DNA of 33,912 bases from Nonomuraea ceibae (GTDB lineage: Bacteria; Actinomycetota; Actinomycetes; Streptosporangiales; Streptosporangiaceae): positions 1 to 33,912 of the forward strand of contig NZ_JAHKRO010000101.1 of the NCBI RefSeq assembly GCF_019396325.1. The letters run 5' to 3'. The translations under genes and the position numbers were made by a program. The notes under the pieces were generated by a model that did no database searches, was not told the origin of the DNA, and saw only the letters and a program-made list of their open reading frames with translations. Position 1 is the first letter of the stretch, and every line of letters starts with the position of its first letter. Positions 13,373 through 21,500 of the stretch are shown here, in pieces.

Positions 13373-15013
13373 GTGCCCGACACGCGGCTGACCGAGCCGG
13401 GCTGGATCCACCCGGCCCCGCGCCCCCCGGCGGCCGAGCCCGACGCGCGGCAGCGGCTGGACTTCGCCGGCTTCCCGAACGCCGTGGCGATCGACACGGC
13501 GGAGGCCGACGGGTCGCCGTCGCAGCGGGTGCTCGTCACGTACTCCCGGAACGCCGACGCCGTGATGGAGTCGTACAAGAGCGCCGAGGCCGCGTCCACG
13601 GACGGCGGCCTGACGTTCGGCGCGCCCGCCGACACGCCGCTGCGCGAGGCGCCGATCCAGCTCCACGACGGCGGCCTGTTCGCCACCGCGTACTACCTGA
13701 CCAGGCAGGACGAGCACACCAACCGGCTCGGCGTGTTCACCTCCCCGGGGCTCGGGCAGCCGTGGACGCGCACCGAGGCCACGTTCACCAGCCCCGGCGA
13801 GCTGATCGGCGGCGGGGTGGCGCACGGGCTGCCGATCCAGCTCGCCGACGGCACGATCCTGGTGAGCGTCTACACCCGCTACACCGACACCGGCAAGCAC
13901 CAGGCCGAGGTGTACGCCAGCGCGGACGGCGGCAGGACGTTCACCCGGCGCGGCGTCATCGCAAGGCCGTCCGGCGTCCACGTGTACAACGAGGCGGCGA
14001 TCGAGCAGACGGCCGACGGCAGCCTGCTGGCGGTGCTGCGCCGCGAGGGCGGCCAGTACGCCACGCTGGCCACCAGCCGCTCGGCCGACGGCGGCGTCAC
14101 CTGGTCGCCGGTGCGCGAGCTGACCTTCGCCGGCCAGGACTGCGTGGTGCGCGGGGTGGCGCCGCGGCTGCTGCTGATGCCGGGCGGGACCCTGGTGCTG
14201 AGCGCGGGCCGCCCGGACGTGTGGCTGGCGCTCTCACCCGACGGGCTCGGCGAGACGTGGGAGGACCCGCGGGTCACCTACCACAACCGCGACGGCGTCT
14301 ACGACGCGCACGGCACGTCCGGCTACACCGGCATCGCGGCGGTCGGGCCGCACCGGCTGCTGCAGGTGTTCGACAACTGCAAGCTCCCTGGGCTGCTGCC
14401 CGGCGGCGGCCTCAACGAGACCGCCTGCCCGGACAGCGGGCTGTTCGAGCACGGGAGCTGGTACGGGATCCGGCACCGGACGATCGACCTGCCGGAGCCG
14501 GCCCCGGGCAGGCTGGACCTGGCGGCGCTGCACCGGTCGGGCGCGCTCACCGTGGAGTCGACGATGACCTGGTCGAGCCCGTCACGCCCGCGCACGCGCG
14601 CGGAGGGGGCCTTCGACGGGAGCACCGCCTACTGGTCGGGCGCGGTGGCCGCCGGCAGGCCCGGCACGCTCACGCTCGGCTTCGGCAAGCGGCAGCGGTT
14701 CACCCGACTCGGGCTCAGCCTGCGGCCGGGGCATCCGGCGAGCGCCCGCGTGTACGTCTCGGACGACGGGGTCTCCTGGGGCGAGCCGGTGGCGACGGTC
14801 ACGGACCGCACCGATTACGCGCTGCGCCATGTGACGTTCGACCCGCCGGTCAGGGGCAGGCACGTCAGAATCGTCGCCGAGGAGAGCGCGGGATGCGATT
14901 CCGAGATCGGCGCGACCTGCGCGATGCTCAACGAGGTCGAGCTTTATGTCAAGCCTCGCAAAAAGCTTCTGACAGGCAACATGACTGAACTTGACAATTC
15001 AATATTCGATTGA
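13373..15013 (+). CDS. Sialidase-like BNR-repeat glycosidase with F5/8-type C-terminal domain
   Basis: A 546-aa product from GTG 13373, the first usable start in frame; the true N-terminus probably lies upstream (see 13225-13372). The first ~370 residues form a six-bladed-propeller pattern with Asp boxes STDGGLTF, SADGGRTF and SADGGVTW. Candidate substrate-binding segments are FAGFPNAV, EAPIQLHDGGLF and SVYTRYTDTGKHQ. Residues about 400-525 resemble a discoidin (F5/8 C) carbohydrate-binding domain (AFDGSTAYWSG...TLTLGFGKRQRFTRLGL). The family hydrolyses sialic acid or other glycosides outside the cell; I cannot confirm the Arg triad by eye. The last 20 residues are Lys/Asn-rich and more AT-rich than the rest. 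No good ribosome site precedes GTG 13373, which supports a broken or misassembled 5' end. Confidence 0.78.
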   Translation: MPDTRLTEPGWIHPAPRPPAAEPDARQRLDFAGFPNAVAIDTAEADGSPSQRVLVTYSRNADAVMESYKSAEAASTDGGLTFGAPADTPLREAPIQLHDGGLFATAYYLTRQDEHTNRLGVFTSPGLGQPWTRTEATFTSPGELIGGGVAHGLPIQLADGTILVSVYTRYTDTGKHQAEVYASADGGRTFTRRGVIARPSGVHVYNEAAIEQTADGSLLAVLRREGGQYATLATSRSADGGVTWSPVRELTFAGQDCVVRGVAPRLLLMPGGTLVLSAGRPDVWLALSPDGLGETWEDPRVTYHNRDGVYDAHGTSGYTGIAAVGPHRLLQVFDNCKLPGLLPGGGLNETACPDSGLFEHGSWYGIRHRTIDLPEPAPGRLDLAALHRSGALTVESTMTWSSPSRPRTRAEGAFDGSTAYWSGAVAAGRPGTLTLGFGKRQRFTRLGLSLRPGHPASARVYVSDDGVSWGEPVATVTDRTDYALRHVTFDPPVRGRHVRIVAEESAGCDSEIGATCAMLNEVELYVKPRKKLLTGNMTELDNSIFD

Positions 15014-15034
15014 ATCTCTAACTTTATTGGGAAA

Positions 15035-15062
15035 TGGCGGGAAACGCGGTGCGCTCCCGCCA
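15035..15062. terminator. Terminator hairpin between convergent sialidase and PRC-barrel genes
   Basis: TGGCGGGA (15035-15042) pairs with TCCCGCCA (15055-15062). An inner GCG/CGC pairing closes a GTG loop, with a one-sided AAC bulge. It lies between the stops at 15013 and 15086. Confidence 0.65.
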
Positions 15063-15085
15063 CATCCGGCCCGGCGGCCGCCCGC

Positions 15086-15949
15086 TCAGCGGTCGCCGCG
15101 CCTGTCGCGGTCGCGGCGGACGCCCTCCTCCAGGGGCCTGCCGTCCTGGTCCTGCTCCACGTCGAGGTGCTCCTTGCGGACCTTGCCGCGCACCTTCTCC
15201 TCGCGGCTGACCCGTTCCTTGTGCACGTGCACCCGCTCGACCGGCGTGGTCTCGGTCCCGACGACGGGCCGCTCCTCGTACAGGGTGATGACCTCCTCGT
15301 CCTCGCCGATCCTGGCGTCCGTGGTGCTGCCGTCCTTGATGGGCTCACGCTCGATCACGACCTCGTCGTGCGCGAGCGGCACGGTCTCCTCGACGTCCTC
15401 GCTCTCGACGTACTTGCGCAGCCGCACGTGGCCGGCCTCGCGGCGCTCCTTGCCGACGTGCATGTGCTCCTCGGAGCGGGTCATGTCGATGTCGCCCTCG
15501 CGATCGCGCTCGCGCCCGCGCATCGCCTGGCCGGCGCCCGCCGCTGTGCCCGCCGCCGTGCCCCTGCCCGTGGTCGTCCCGGTCGTGCCGGTCGTGCCGG
15601 TGCCCGTCTCGGGCTTGCGCTGGGTCGGGATGTTCGACGGCTGCAGGCCGTAGTAGCGGTAGAGCGCGGCCTCCTCCTCCAGGGTCAGGCGGTCGTCCAC
15701 GTCGACGTTGGGCGCGCCCTTGATGGTCTCCTTGTCGTACGGGGCGCGGATCTCCCCGCCCGAGCGGCGCGAGCCGGCCAGCGGCACGAAGGTCTGCCGC
15801 ATGCCGAACATGCCGGTGCGCACCGTCACCCACTCCGGCTCGCCGGTGCGGTCGCTGAGGAAGACCTGGCCCACCTTGCCGATGTGCTGGCCGTCCGAGC
15901 CGATGACATGGCAGTCGAGCAGACTGCGGATCTCTGTTTGCATAGCCAC
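15086..15949 (-). CDS. PRC-barrel and DUF2382 (YsnF/AvaK-type) protein
   Basis: A 287-aa soluble protein. Residues 1-75 form a PRC-barrel (LLDCHVIGSDGQHIGKVGQV, then EWVTVRTGMFGMRQTFVPL), followed by LTLEEEAALYRYYGL. A Thr/Gly-rich linker (about 112-140) precedes a highly charged DUF2382 domain (about 155-265: MHVGKERREAGHVRLRKYVE, VPLAHDEVVIEREP, VTLYEERPVV, RVHVHKERVSREEKVRGKVR). Such fusions are common in actinobacteria and usually stress-linked, but their biochemical role is not established. GTG 15949 has GGGGGA 6-7 nt upstream and is preferred to ATG 15943. The gene lies downstream of the DUF4142 lipoprotein gene, on the same strand, with a 125-bp gap. Confidence 0.9.
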   Translation of the reverse strand: MAMQTEIRSLLDCHVIGSDGQHIGKVGQVFLSDRTGEPEWVTVRTGMFGMRQTFVPLAGSRRSGGEIRAPYDKETIKGAPNVDVDDRLTLEEEAALYRYYGLQPSNIPTQRKPETGTGTTGTTGTTTGRGTAAGTAAGAGQAMRGRERDREGDIDMTRSEEHMHVGKERREAGHVRLRKYVESEDVEETVPLAHDEVVIEREPIKDGSTTDARIGEDEEVITLYEERPVVGTETTPVERVHVHKERVSREEKVRGKVRKEHLDVEQDQDGRPLEEGVRRDRDRRGDR

Positions 15950-16016
15950 GACGATTCCCCCGAATTGTTCGTCCCGCGGCCTATGTCATGGCCGACAGGT
16001 GGCTCAAATCGGACAA

Positions 16017-16022
16017 ATACCC
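16017..16022 (-). promoter_or_regulatory. Possible stress-sigma -10 element (GGGTAT) for the PRC-barrel gene
   Basis: The minus strand reads GGGGTATTTG here, 68 nt before GTG 15949. GGGTAT is the -10 of SigB-type promoters in actinomycetes and would fit a stress-linked gene. No clean GTTT-like -35 is seen at the expected distance, so this is only a suggestion. Confidence 0.25.
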
Positions 16023-16074
16023 CGCATTTCTATAAGCGCACGCCTGACGGGCAGGTTTTGCCGGATCCCGGGAT

Positions 16075-16650
16075 TCAGTTCCCCGCCCCGGCCTCCTTGA
16101 TCATGTCCAGATGGTGCTGCAGCTTGGGCAGCGCGTCCTCGGCCATCGCCTTCACCTCGGGCGAGGAGCCCTTCTTCAGCTCCACCTGCGTCTCGGCGAC
16201 GGCCTTGCGGTGCTCGGCCCGCATCGCCGCGAGGAACTCCTCGTCGAAGTCCGCCTTGGCGGCCGACTCCAGCGCCTGGATGACCTTCTTCTGCGTGCTC
16301 GTCGCGCTCGACGGCAGCTTGACGCCCAGCTTCCCGGCGGCGGCCGTGAGCTGCTCGTCCAGCGCGGTGTGGTCCTTGACCAGCAGCTCGCCCACCTCCT
16401 TGACCTTGGCCCCGGTCGCCTTGTCCGCCGCGAGCTCACCGGCCTGGATCTCGGCCAGGTTGCCCTGGTGGATCTTCTTCATCCAGATCCGGTCCTGGTC
16501 GGACAGCGCCCCCGGGGAGGCCGTGCCCGTCGCCGTGGGCGAGGGGGCGGGCGACTGCAGCCCCGCCGAGGTCCTGGCGTCGGCGCAGCCGGACACGGCG
16601 GCAGCGGCGGCCCCCGCCGCCACCAGCAGGGCAAGAGATCGGATACGCAT
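16075..16650 (-). CDS. DUF4142 lipoprotein
   Basis: A 191-aa exported lipoprotein. The signal peptide MRIRSLALLVAAGAAAAAVS ends in the lipobox VSGC, with the lipidated Cys at residue 22. A Pro/Ser/Thr linker leads into a helical DUF4142 domain (about 50-190): DQDRIWMKKIHQGNLAEIQA, VGELLVKDHTALDEQL, FDEEFLAAMRAEHRKAV and a final LQHHLDMIKEAG. The paired His/Glu residues along the helices resemble a ferritin-like bundle (DUF305/DUF4142 type), but function is not established. ATG 16650 has GGGGGA upstream, like the following gene. Outer face of the membrane. Confidence 0.88.
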   Translation of the reverse strand: MRIRSLALLVAAGAAAAAVSGCADARTSAGLQSPAPSPTATGTASPGALSDQDRIWMKKIHQGNLAEIQAGELAADKATGAKVKEVGELLVKDHTALDEQLTAAAGKLGVKLPSSATSTQKKVIQALESAAKADFDEEFLAAMRAEHRKAVAETQVELKKGSSPEVKAMAEDALPKLQHHLDMIKEAGAGN

Positions 16651-16842
16651 GAACGGTCCCCCGAATCACTGTCAGCGAGATGTCAACCACGAACAGTAAT
16701 AAGGTGTTCGCGTTCTCCGCCGCGCCATGCCGCGCCGGGCGGCGCGCACCGAACGGTAAAGATTTCGGCCGCGGATGGTTGGGTCCGGTGGAAGGGGGAA
16801 GGGCAGGCAACTCATGTACGTCGAAAACGAGGAGGAGCCCTG

Positions 16843-17130
16843 GTGCTCACCCTGACAGCCAACGCAGCGCAGGCCATCCGCGACCTGACGGCGACGGCGC
16901 CTCAGCCGGCCCAGAGCGGCATCCGCATCTCGTCCCAGGGCGACAGCGCGAACTCGCTGACCCTGTCGCTGGCGACGGCTCCGGAGCCGGCCGACGAGGT
17001 GGTGGAGGCCGAGGGGGCCCGCGTCTACCTCGACCCGGTGGCCGCCACGGTGCTGGAGGACAAGTCACTCGACGCGGGCGCCGACGACCAGGGGGCGGTG
17101 TCGTTCCTGGTCACCGACCGCCCAGCCTGA
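16843..17130 (+). CDS. HesB/IscA-like protein lacking all cysteines
   Basis: A 95-aa protein of the A-type Fe-S carrier fold: LTLTANAAQAIRDLT at the start, then GIRISSQGDSANSLTLSLAT, EAEGARVYLDPVAATVLEDK and a C-terminal GAVSFLVTD. True A-type carriers (IscA, ErpA) hold clusters with three Cys (C-x60-65-C-G-C). This protein contains no Cys at all, so it cannot carry a cluster in that way. Cys-free HesB-like proteins are, to my recollection, frequent in actinomycetes and unexplained. GTG 16843 follows AGGAGGAG at about 6 nt. It diverges from the DUF4142 gene across a 192-bp gap with an AT-richer stretch (about 16683-16710), the only notable feature there. Confidence 0.75.
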   Translation: MLTLTANAAQAIRDLTATAPQPAQSGIRISSQGDSANSLTLSLATAPEPADEVVEAEGARVYLDPVAATVLEDKSLDAGADDQGAVSFLVTDRPA

Positions 17131-17142
17131 CCACACACGCTT

Positions 17143-17172
17143 CCGGTCCGGTACGCGCCCGTACCGGACCGG
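17143..17172. terminator. Perfect 13-bp terminator hairpin
   Basis: CCGGTCCGGTACG (17143-17155), loop CGCC, CGTACCGGACCGG (17160-17172). It separates the convergent HesB-like and esterase genes and can act in both directions. Confidence 0.8.
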
Positions 17173-17179
17173 CGGCGTG

Positions 17180-18157
17180 TCAGGCGGACAGCAGCTTGTG
17201 CAGGTAGCGGAGCTGCTCCTCACGCTGGTAGCCGCTGCCGCCCTCGTGGTCGTTCCACGGCCAGACGGTGATCTCCTTGGCGCCCTGCCAGTGGTTGTAG
17301 CCCGCGAACACCGTCGAGGGCGGGCAGGTCTGGTCCATCAGCGCCACCGAGTACAGCGCCGGCACCCGGCCGCGGGCGGCGAAGTTCATCCCGTCGAAGT
17401 ACGACAGCGTGCGGAACACCTGGTCGGCGACCTCGCGCCGGCTCGCCAGGAAGCGCACGACCTCCTGGTACGGGTCGCGGTCGGTGATCTCGACGGCCCG
17501 GCGGAAGTGCGTCAGGAACGGCACGTCGACGAGCGCCGCCAGGACCCCCGGGTGCAGCGCGGCCGTGGCCTGCGCGATGCCGCCGCCCTGGCTGCCGCCG
17601 GAGACGACGATCCGGCCGGGATCGACGGCGGGGTGCTCCGCCGCCGCGTCGACCGCCCGCACCGCGTCGGTGAACACGCGCCGGTAGTAGTAGTCGTCCG
17701 GGTCCATGATCCCGCGCGTCATCATGCCGGGGGCCTGCGCGTTGGCGCTGCCGTGCGGGTCGGCGGTGGTGCCCGGGCTGGCGAAGTTCGCGCCGCCGTG
17801 GCCGCGCGTCTCCATGACGAACACCGCGTACCCGGCCGCCGGCCACAGCAGGTGGTCGTGCGGGAAGCCGCGCCCGCCGCTGTAGCCGATGTAGTGCATG
17901 ACGCAGGGCAGCGGACCGTCGGCGCCGCGCGGCGTCAGGAACCAGCCGTTGATCCGGTGCCCGCCCCAGCCGGAGAAGGAGACGTCGAACGCGTCCACGT
18001 GGGCGTAGGGAGCGTCGTAGGGGGTGTAGACGGCGTCCAGGGCGAACTCGCGCGCCTCGCTCAGCGTACGGGCCCAGAAGTCGTCGAAGTCGGCGGGCTC
18101 GTCGCGTTCCGGGCGGTAGTCACGGAGCTGGTCAAGCGGCAGATCGAACAGGGGCAC
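17180..18157 (-). CDS. Acetylxylan esterase / cephalosporin-C deacetylase family (CE7, AXE1)
   Basis: A 325-aa alpha/beta-hydrolase of carbohydrate esterase family 7. It begins PLFDLPLDQLRDYRPERDEP, the family's usual start, after a GTG at 18157 with GGAG 8 nt upstream. An in-frame ATG at 18199 would add 14 residues and lacks a good ribosome site. The oxyanion region is GYSGGRGFPHDHL, the nucleophile elbow VVSGGSQGGG (Ser), and the late acid and base lie in ALMDQTCPPST (Asp) and PWNDHEGG (His). The family removes acetyl groups from xylo-oligosaccharides and cephalosporin C, usually in the cytoplasm as hexamers. No signal peptide. It is divergent from the 89-aa gene. Confidence 0.9.
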   Translation of the reverse strand: MPLFDLPLDQLRDYRPERDEPADFDDFWARTLSEAREFALDAVYTPYDAPYAHVDAFDVSFSGWGGHRINGWFLTPRGADGPLPCVMHYIGYSGGRGFPHDHLLWPAAGYAVFVMETRGHGGANFASPGTTADPHGSANAQAPGMMTRGIMDPDDYYYRRVFTDAVRAVDAAAEHPAVDPGRIVVSGGSQGGGIAQATAALHPGVLAALVDVPFLTHFRRAVEITDRDPYQEVVRFLASRREVADQVFRTLSYFDGMNFAARGRVPALYSVALMDQTCPPSTVFAGYNHWQGAKEITVWPWNDHEGGSGYQREEQLRYLHKLLSA

Positions 18158-18251
18158 TGCGAAACTCCAGCCTTTGTTGAGGGTCCGGAGATATTTCATC
18201 GCATGGACCCTGGTAACCGCTATCCCCCGTTTTCCTGGGTAGTGCGGGCGG

Positions 18252-18521
18252 ATGGACCTCATCGAGACCTCCGACCCCCGGCTGGCCCCCGGCATGATCC
18301 TGGACGCGCCGGTCGAGTTCGACGACCTGCTGCTGCGCTTCGGCGACGACTCCGAGTCGCGCGCGGAGCTGACCCTCGACGACACCGGCCGCCCGGTGCT
18401 GCGGGTGGGCGGCTACATGACCATGGACGGCACGGTGGTGGCCGAGCGCGTGTGGACGGTGAGCGAGGTCGTCGAGCGCGGCGGGCGCCGCCTCATCCGC
18501 CTGGGCCACCCGCTCGACTGA
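18252..18521 (+). CDS. Small hypothetical protein (89 aa)
   Basis: An acidic 89-residue protein. After MDLIETSDPRLAPGMILD it alternates short strands and helices: VEFDDLLLRFGDDSESRAEL, LDDTGRPVLRVGGYMTMDGT and WTVSEVVERGGRRLIRLGHP, suggesting a small beta-barrel-like fold. There is no signal peptide, Cys or known motif. Third-position G/C bias is strong. ATG 18252 has GCGGGCGG upstream. It ends 8 bp before the convergent stop of the 1348-aa gene, and its start is 94 bp from the divergent esterase start. I do not recognise a family. Confidence 0.6.
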   Translation: MDLIETSDPRLAPGMILDAPVEFDDLLLRFGDDSESRAELTLDDTGRPVLRVGGYMTMDGTVVAERVWTVSEVVERGGRRLIRLGHPLD

Positions 18522-18529
18522 ACCGCCGC

Positions 18530-21500
18530 CTACGCCCGGCAGCCCCCGGCGCGCGCGTCCACCTTCCACACGGCGCCGGGGAACGGCGACATGAAGTGGG
18601 TGAGCAGGTCGACCGCGTAGTCGGGCGTCTGGCCGCCGGGGTCCAGGAACGACACCATCTGCGGCCCGACCGCACCGCGCAGCGTGATGGAGTCGCCCTT
18701 CCCCCGCGCCGCGAACCCCGGCTTGGCGCTGACCGCCAGGCAGGCGAGCCGGATCCCGGCCGCCGCGATCTGCGGACGGGTGGAGATGCGGCGCAGCCGC
18801 TGGTCGTAGCGGCGCGGCGCGAGCGACCTGGCCGCGCCCAGGCGCACCGACTCGCGGAAGACGTCCGCGCCGACCTCCCGGCTGAGCCGGACGCCCAGCG
18901 TGACGTCCGGCCGCAGGTCGACGCCGCGGGCACGCAGCGTGAGCCGGTCGTAGGCGCCCTCGAAGCCGGGCGTCAGGTAGCCGAGCGCCGCCGGCGCCTT
19001 CAGCCCGAACGGGACCCGCCCCGGCCGCACCGTGAGCCGCGACACCTTCCGCACGGCCAGCGACAGGTCGGCGACGGAGCTGCGGCCGAGCGCGAAGTCG
19101 CCGTTCACCTGGTAGGACAGGAAGCCGCCGGTGTAGGGGACGTCCTGGGCGGCGCGCACCCGCTGGCGGGCGACCGGGTCGACGGTGAGCCCGGCGCGCA
19201 GCGCGACCCGGCCGGTGGGCACCGGCCGCGACACCAGGTCCACCGACAGGTCGGGGCCGAGCCTGACGGTGGTGTCGGCGGCCAGGTCGGTGACGGAGAG
19301 CGACACGTGCCCGAGCCGCCCGGACCGGTCGGCCAGCCCGCCGTCCACGCGGAGCAGGCCGTCGAGCGTGGACAGGCCTCCTTCGGCCTTGTACGTGACG
19401 GCCGGGACGCGCAGCCCGGTGGCCGAGGCGTCGGCGTCCACGCCGAACCGGGCGGGCACGTCGGTGAACCGCAGCTCCCCGCTCCCGGCTCCCGGGACCG
19501 TCACCTGGGCGCTGAGCCGCTCGACCGGCGCGGAGTTGATCACCCTGACGCGGGTCCGCGCCCCGTACGTGCCGTGGACGGCCACGGCGGCGGGCACCGG
19601 CGCGACGGCGACCCGCCCGCGCGCGCCCCCGGCCTCGGCGTGCGCGGTGAGCGCGCCCAGCGTGGCCGCCGGCTCGACGCGGTAGGCGGCCTCGACGACG
19701 TTCCCCTGCGGGCCGGGCGTCACGCCGAACGGGCCCAGGGACATGCGGGTGATCCGCGACGGCAGCCCGGTGAGCCGGGCGGCGACCTTGACCGGCGCGG
19801 GCGGCAGGACCGTCCCGGCCAGGTAGAGCCCGAGGCCGCGGCCGCCCGGCCGGTAGCCGTCGAAGGTGAACGTCCTCCTGGCCGGGTCCACCGTCACCTT
19901 CTCCGGCAGCCCGGCCACGTCCAGGTGGGCCCGGACGGCGAAGCAGCCCCGTTCGGCGCAGAACGCGCCCGGCGCGCACCCCCGCGTGCCCGGCCGGCAG
20001 CCGCCGTCGACGAGCGAGATGCCGTCGTCCAGCGCGGGCGCGTCCTTCAGGTCGCGCAGCGCCCCGGTCTTGCCGGCCCAGGCGCGGGCGCGCACGTCCA
20101 TGCGGGTGCCCGAGTACGTGACCTGCCCGCCCGACACCGAGACCGCGAGCCGCCCGGGCGCGGGCCCGGCGGTGCCGAGCAGCCCGGCGCGCACGTCGCC
20201 GCGCGTGACGTCGGCCGACAGCGCGAGCGTCTGCCGGGCGGCCCGGACGTCGGCGGCGAACCCGCCGTCCGACGGCGTGAACGCGACCGAGCGCAGCCCC
20301 TTGACCCGCACGGCGGCGTCCAGGTCGCCGGACTCCTCGTCGTAGTGGGCGGCCAGGTGCGGCCCCGCCGGGACCTTGGCGCCGTCGTGGTTGGTGAACG
20401 CGAGCGCCGCCGAGCCGACCGGCCCGGACAGGCCGCGGAAGCGGTAGCCGCGCGGGTCCCAGGAGGCGTCGAAGCGGGCCGGCACGCCGGTCACCCGGGC
20501 GGCGGCCCGCACCTTCCGGCCGCCGGCGGTGACGCGGGCGAGCGCGTCCACCGATCGGACGGGCGCGCCGGAGGTCCAGGTGAGCGTCCTGGCGGCGGTG
20601 TCGGCGACGAGCTCGGCGCGCCTGCCGGGGCCGGTCACCGTGGCGCTCAGGTCGTCGCCACCGCGCCGGGCGCGCAGCCGGATCTCGCGCAGCGGCGCGG
20701 ACCCCGAGACGGCCGCCCTCGACCGCTCCCCCAGCTCCCACGACGCGCCGGCGTCGCCGCGCACGCCCCGCGCGGTGACGTCGACGGCGAGGGCGGAACG
20801 GGTGTTGGCGTAGGCGGCGCGCACCTCGCCGATCGTGCCGGCGGACCGGTAGACGGCCTTGCCCGCCGGGTCGAGCGTGACCTCCACCTCGTGCGGCGTG
20901 TTCGACAGCTCCAGCCTGGCCCGGTGCGCCCCGTCGACGCTCGCCGCGCCGGTGAACGGCCGGCCGCCGCCCGACTCCAGCCGCGCCCGCGGCCGCGCCC
21001 CGTACGTGACGTCGAACGCCGACAGCTTGGTCAGCAGCGCCGAGACGCCGAACGCGGCGCCGTCCTTGATCATGGTGACGTGGCCGCCGCGCGGGGTGGC
21101 GAGCGCGCCGCCGCCGCGCTGGAGCACGGCCTCGAACCGGCCCACGGGCGAGCTCGCCGTCAGCCGCACCCGGTGCGCGGCCGGGTCGTTCACCAGGCGC
21201 AGCCGGGCGGGCAGGCCGGTGAGCCCGGCGCGCAGCACGGCGCGGCCCGCCGCGCGGTCGTAGTAGCGGACGCGCGCCGCCCCGGCCCGGCCGCGCCCGG
21301 TGCCGAACGTCAGCACCTGCCTGCCGCGCTCGGTCGCGTACCGGGCGGTCAGGACCGGCGGCACGTCGCGCAGCTCGACGCTCGCCAGCCGGGTGAGCCG
21401 GCCCTCGCTGTAGTGGTGGTCGTGCAGCTCGGCGCGGCCGATCCGGCTCGGCGCGGTGAAGCGCGCCCCGCCGCCCTCCAGCGTCACCCGGGCGCTCCTC

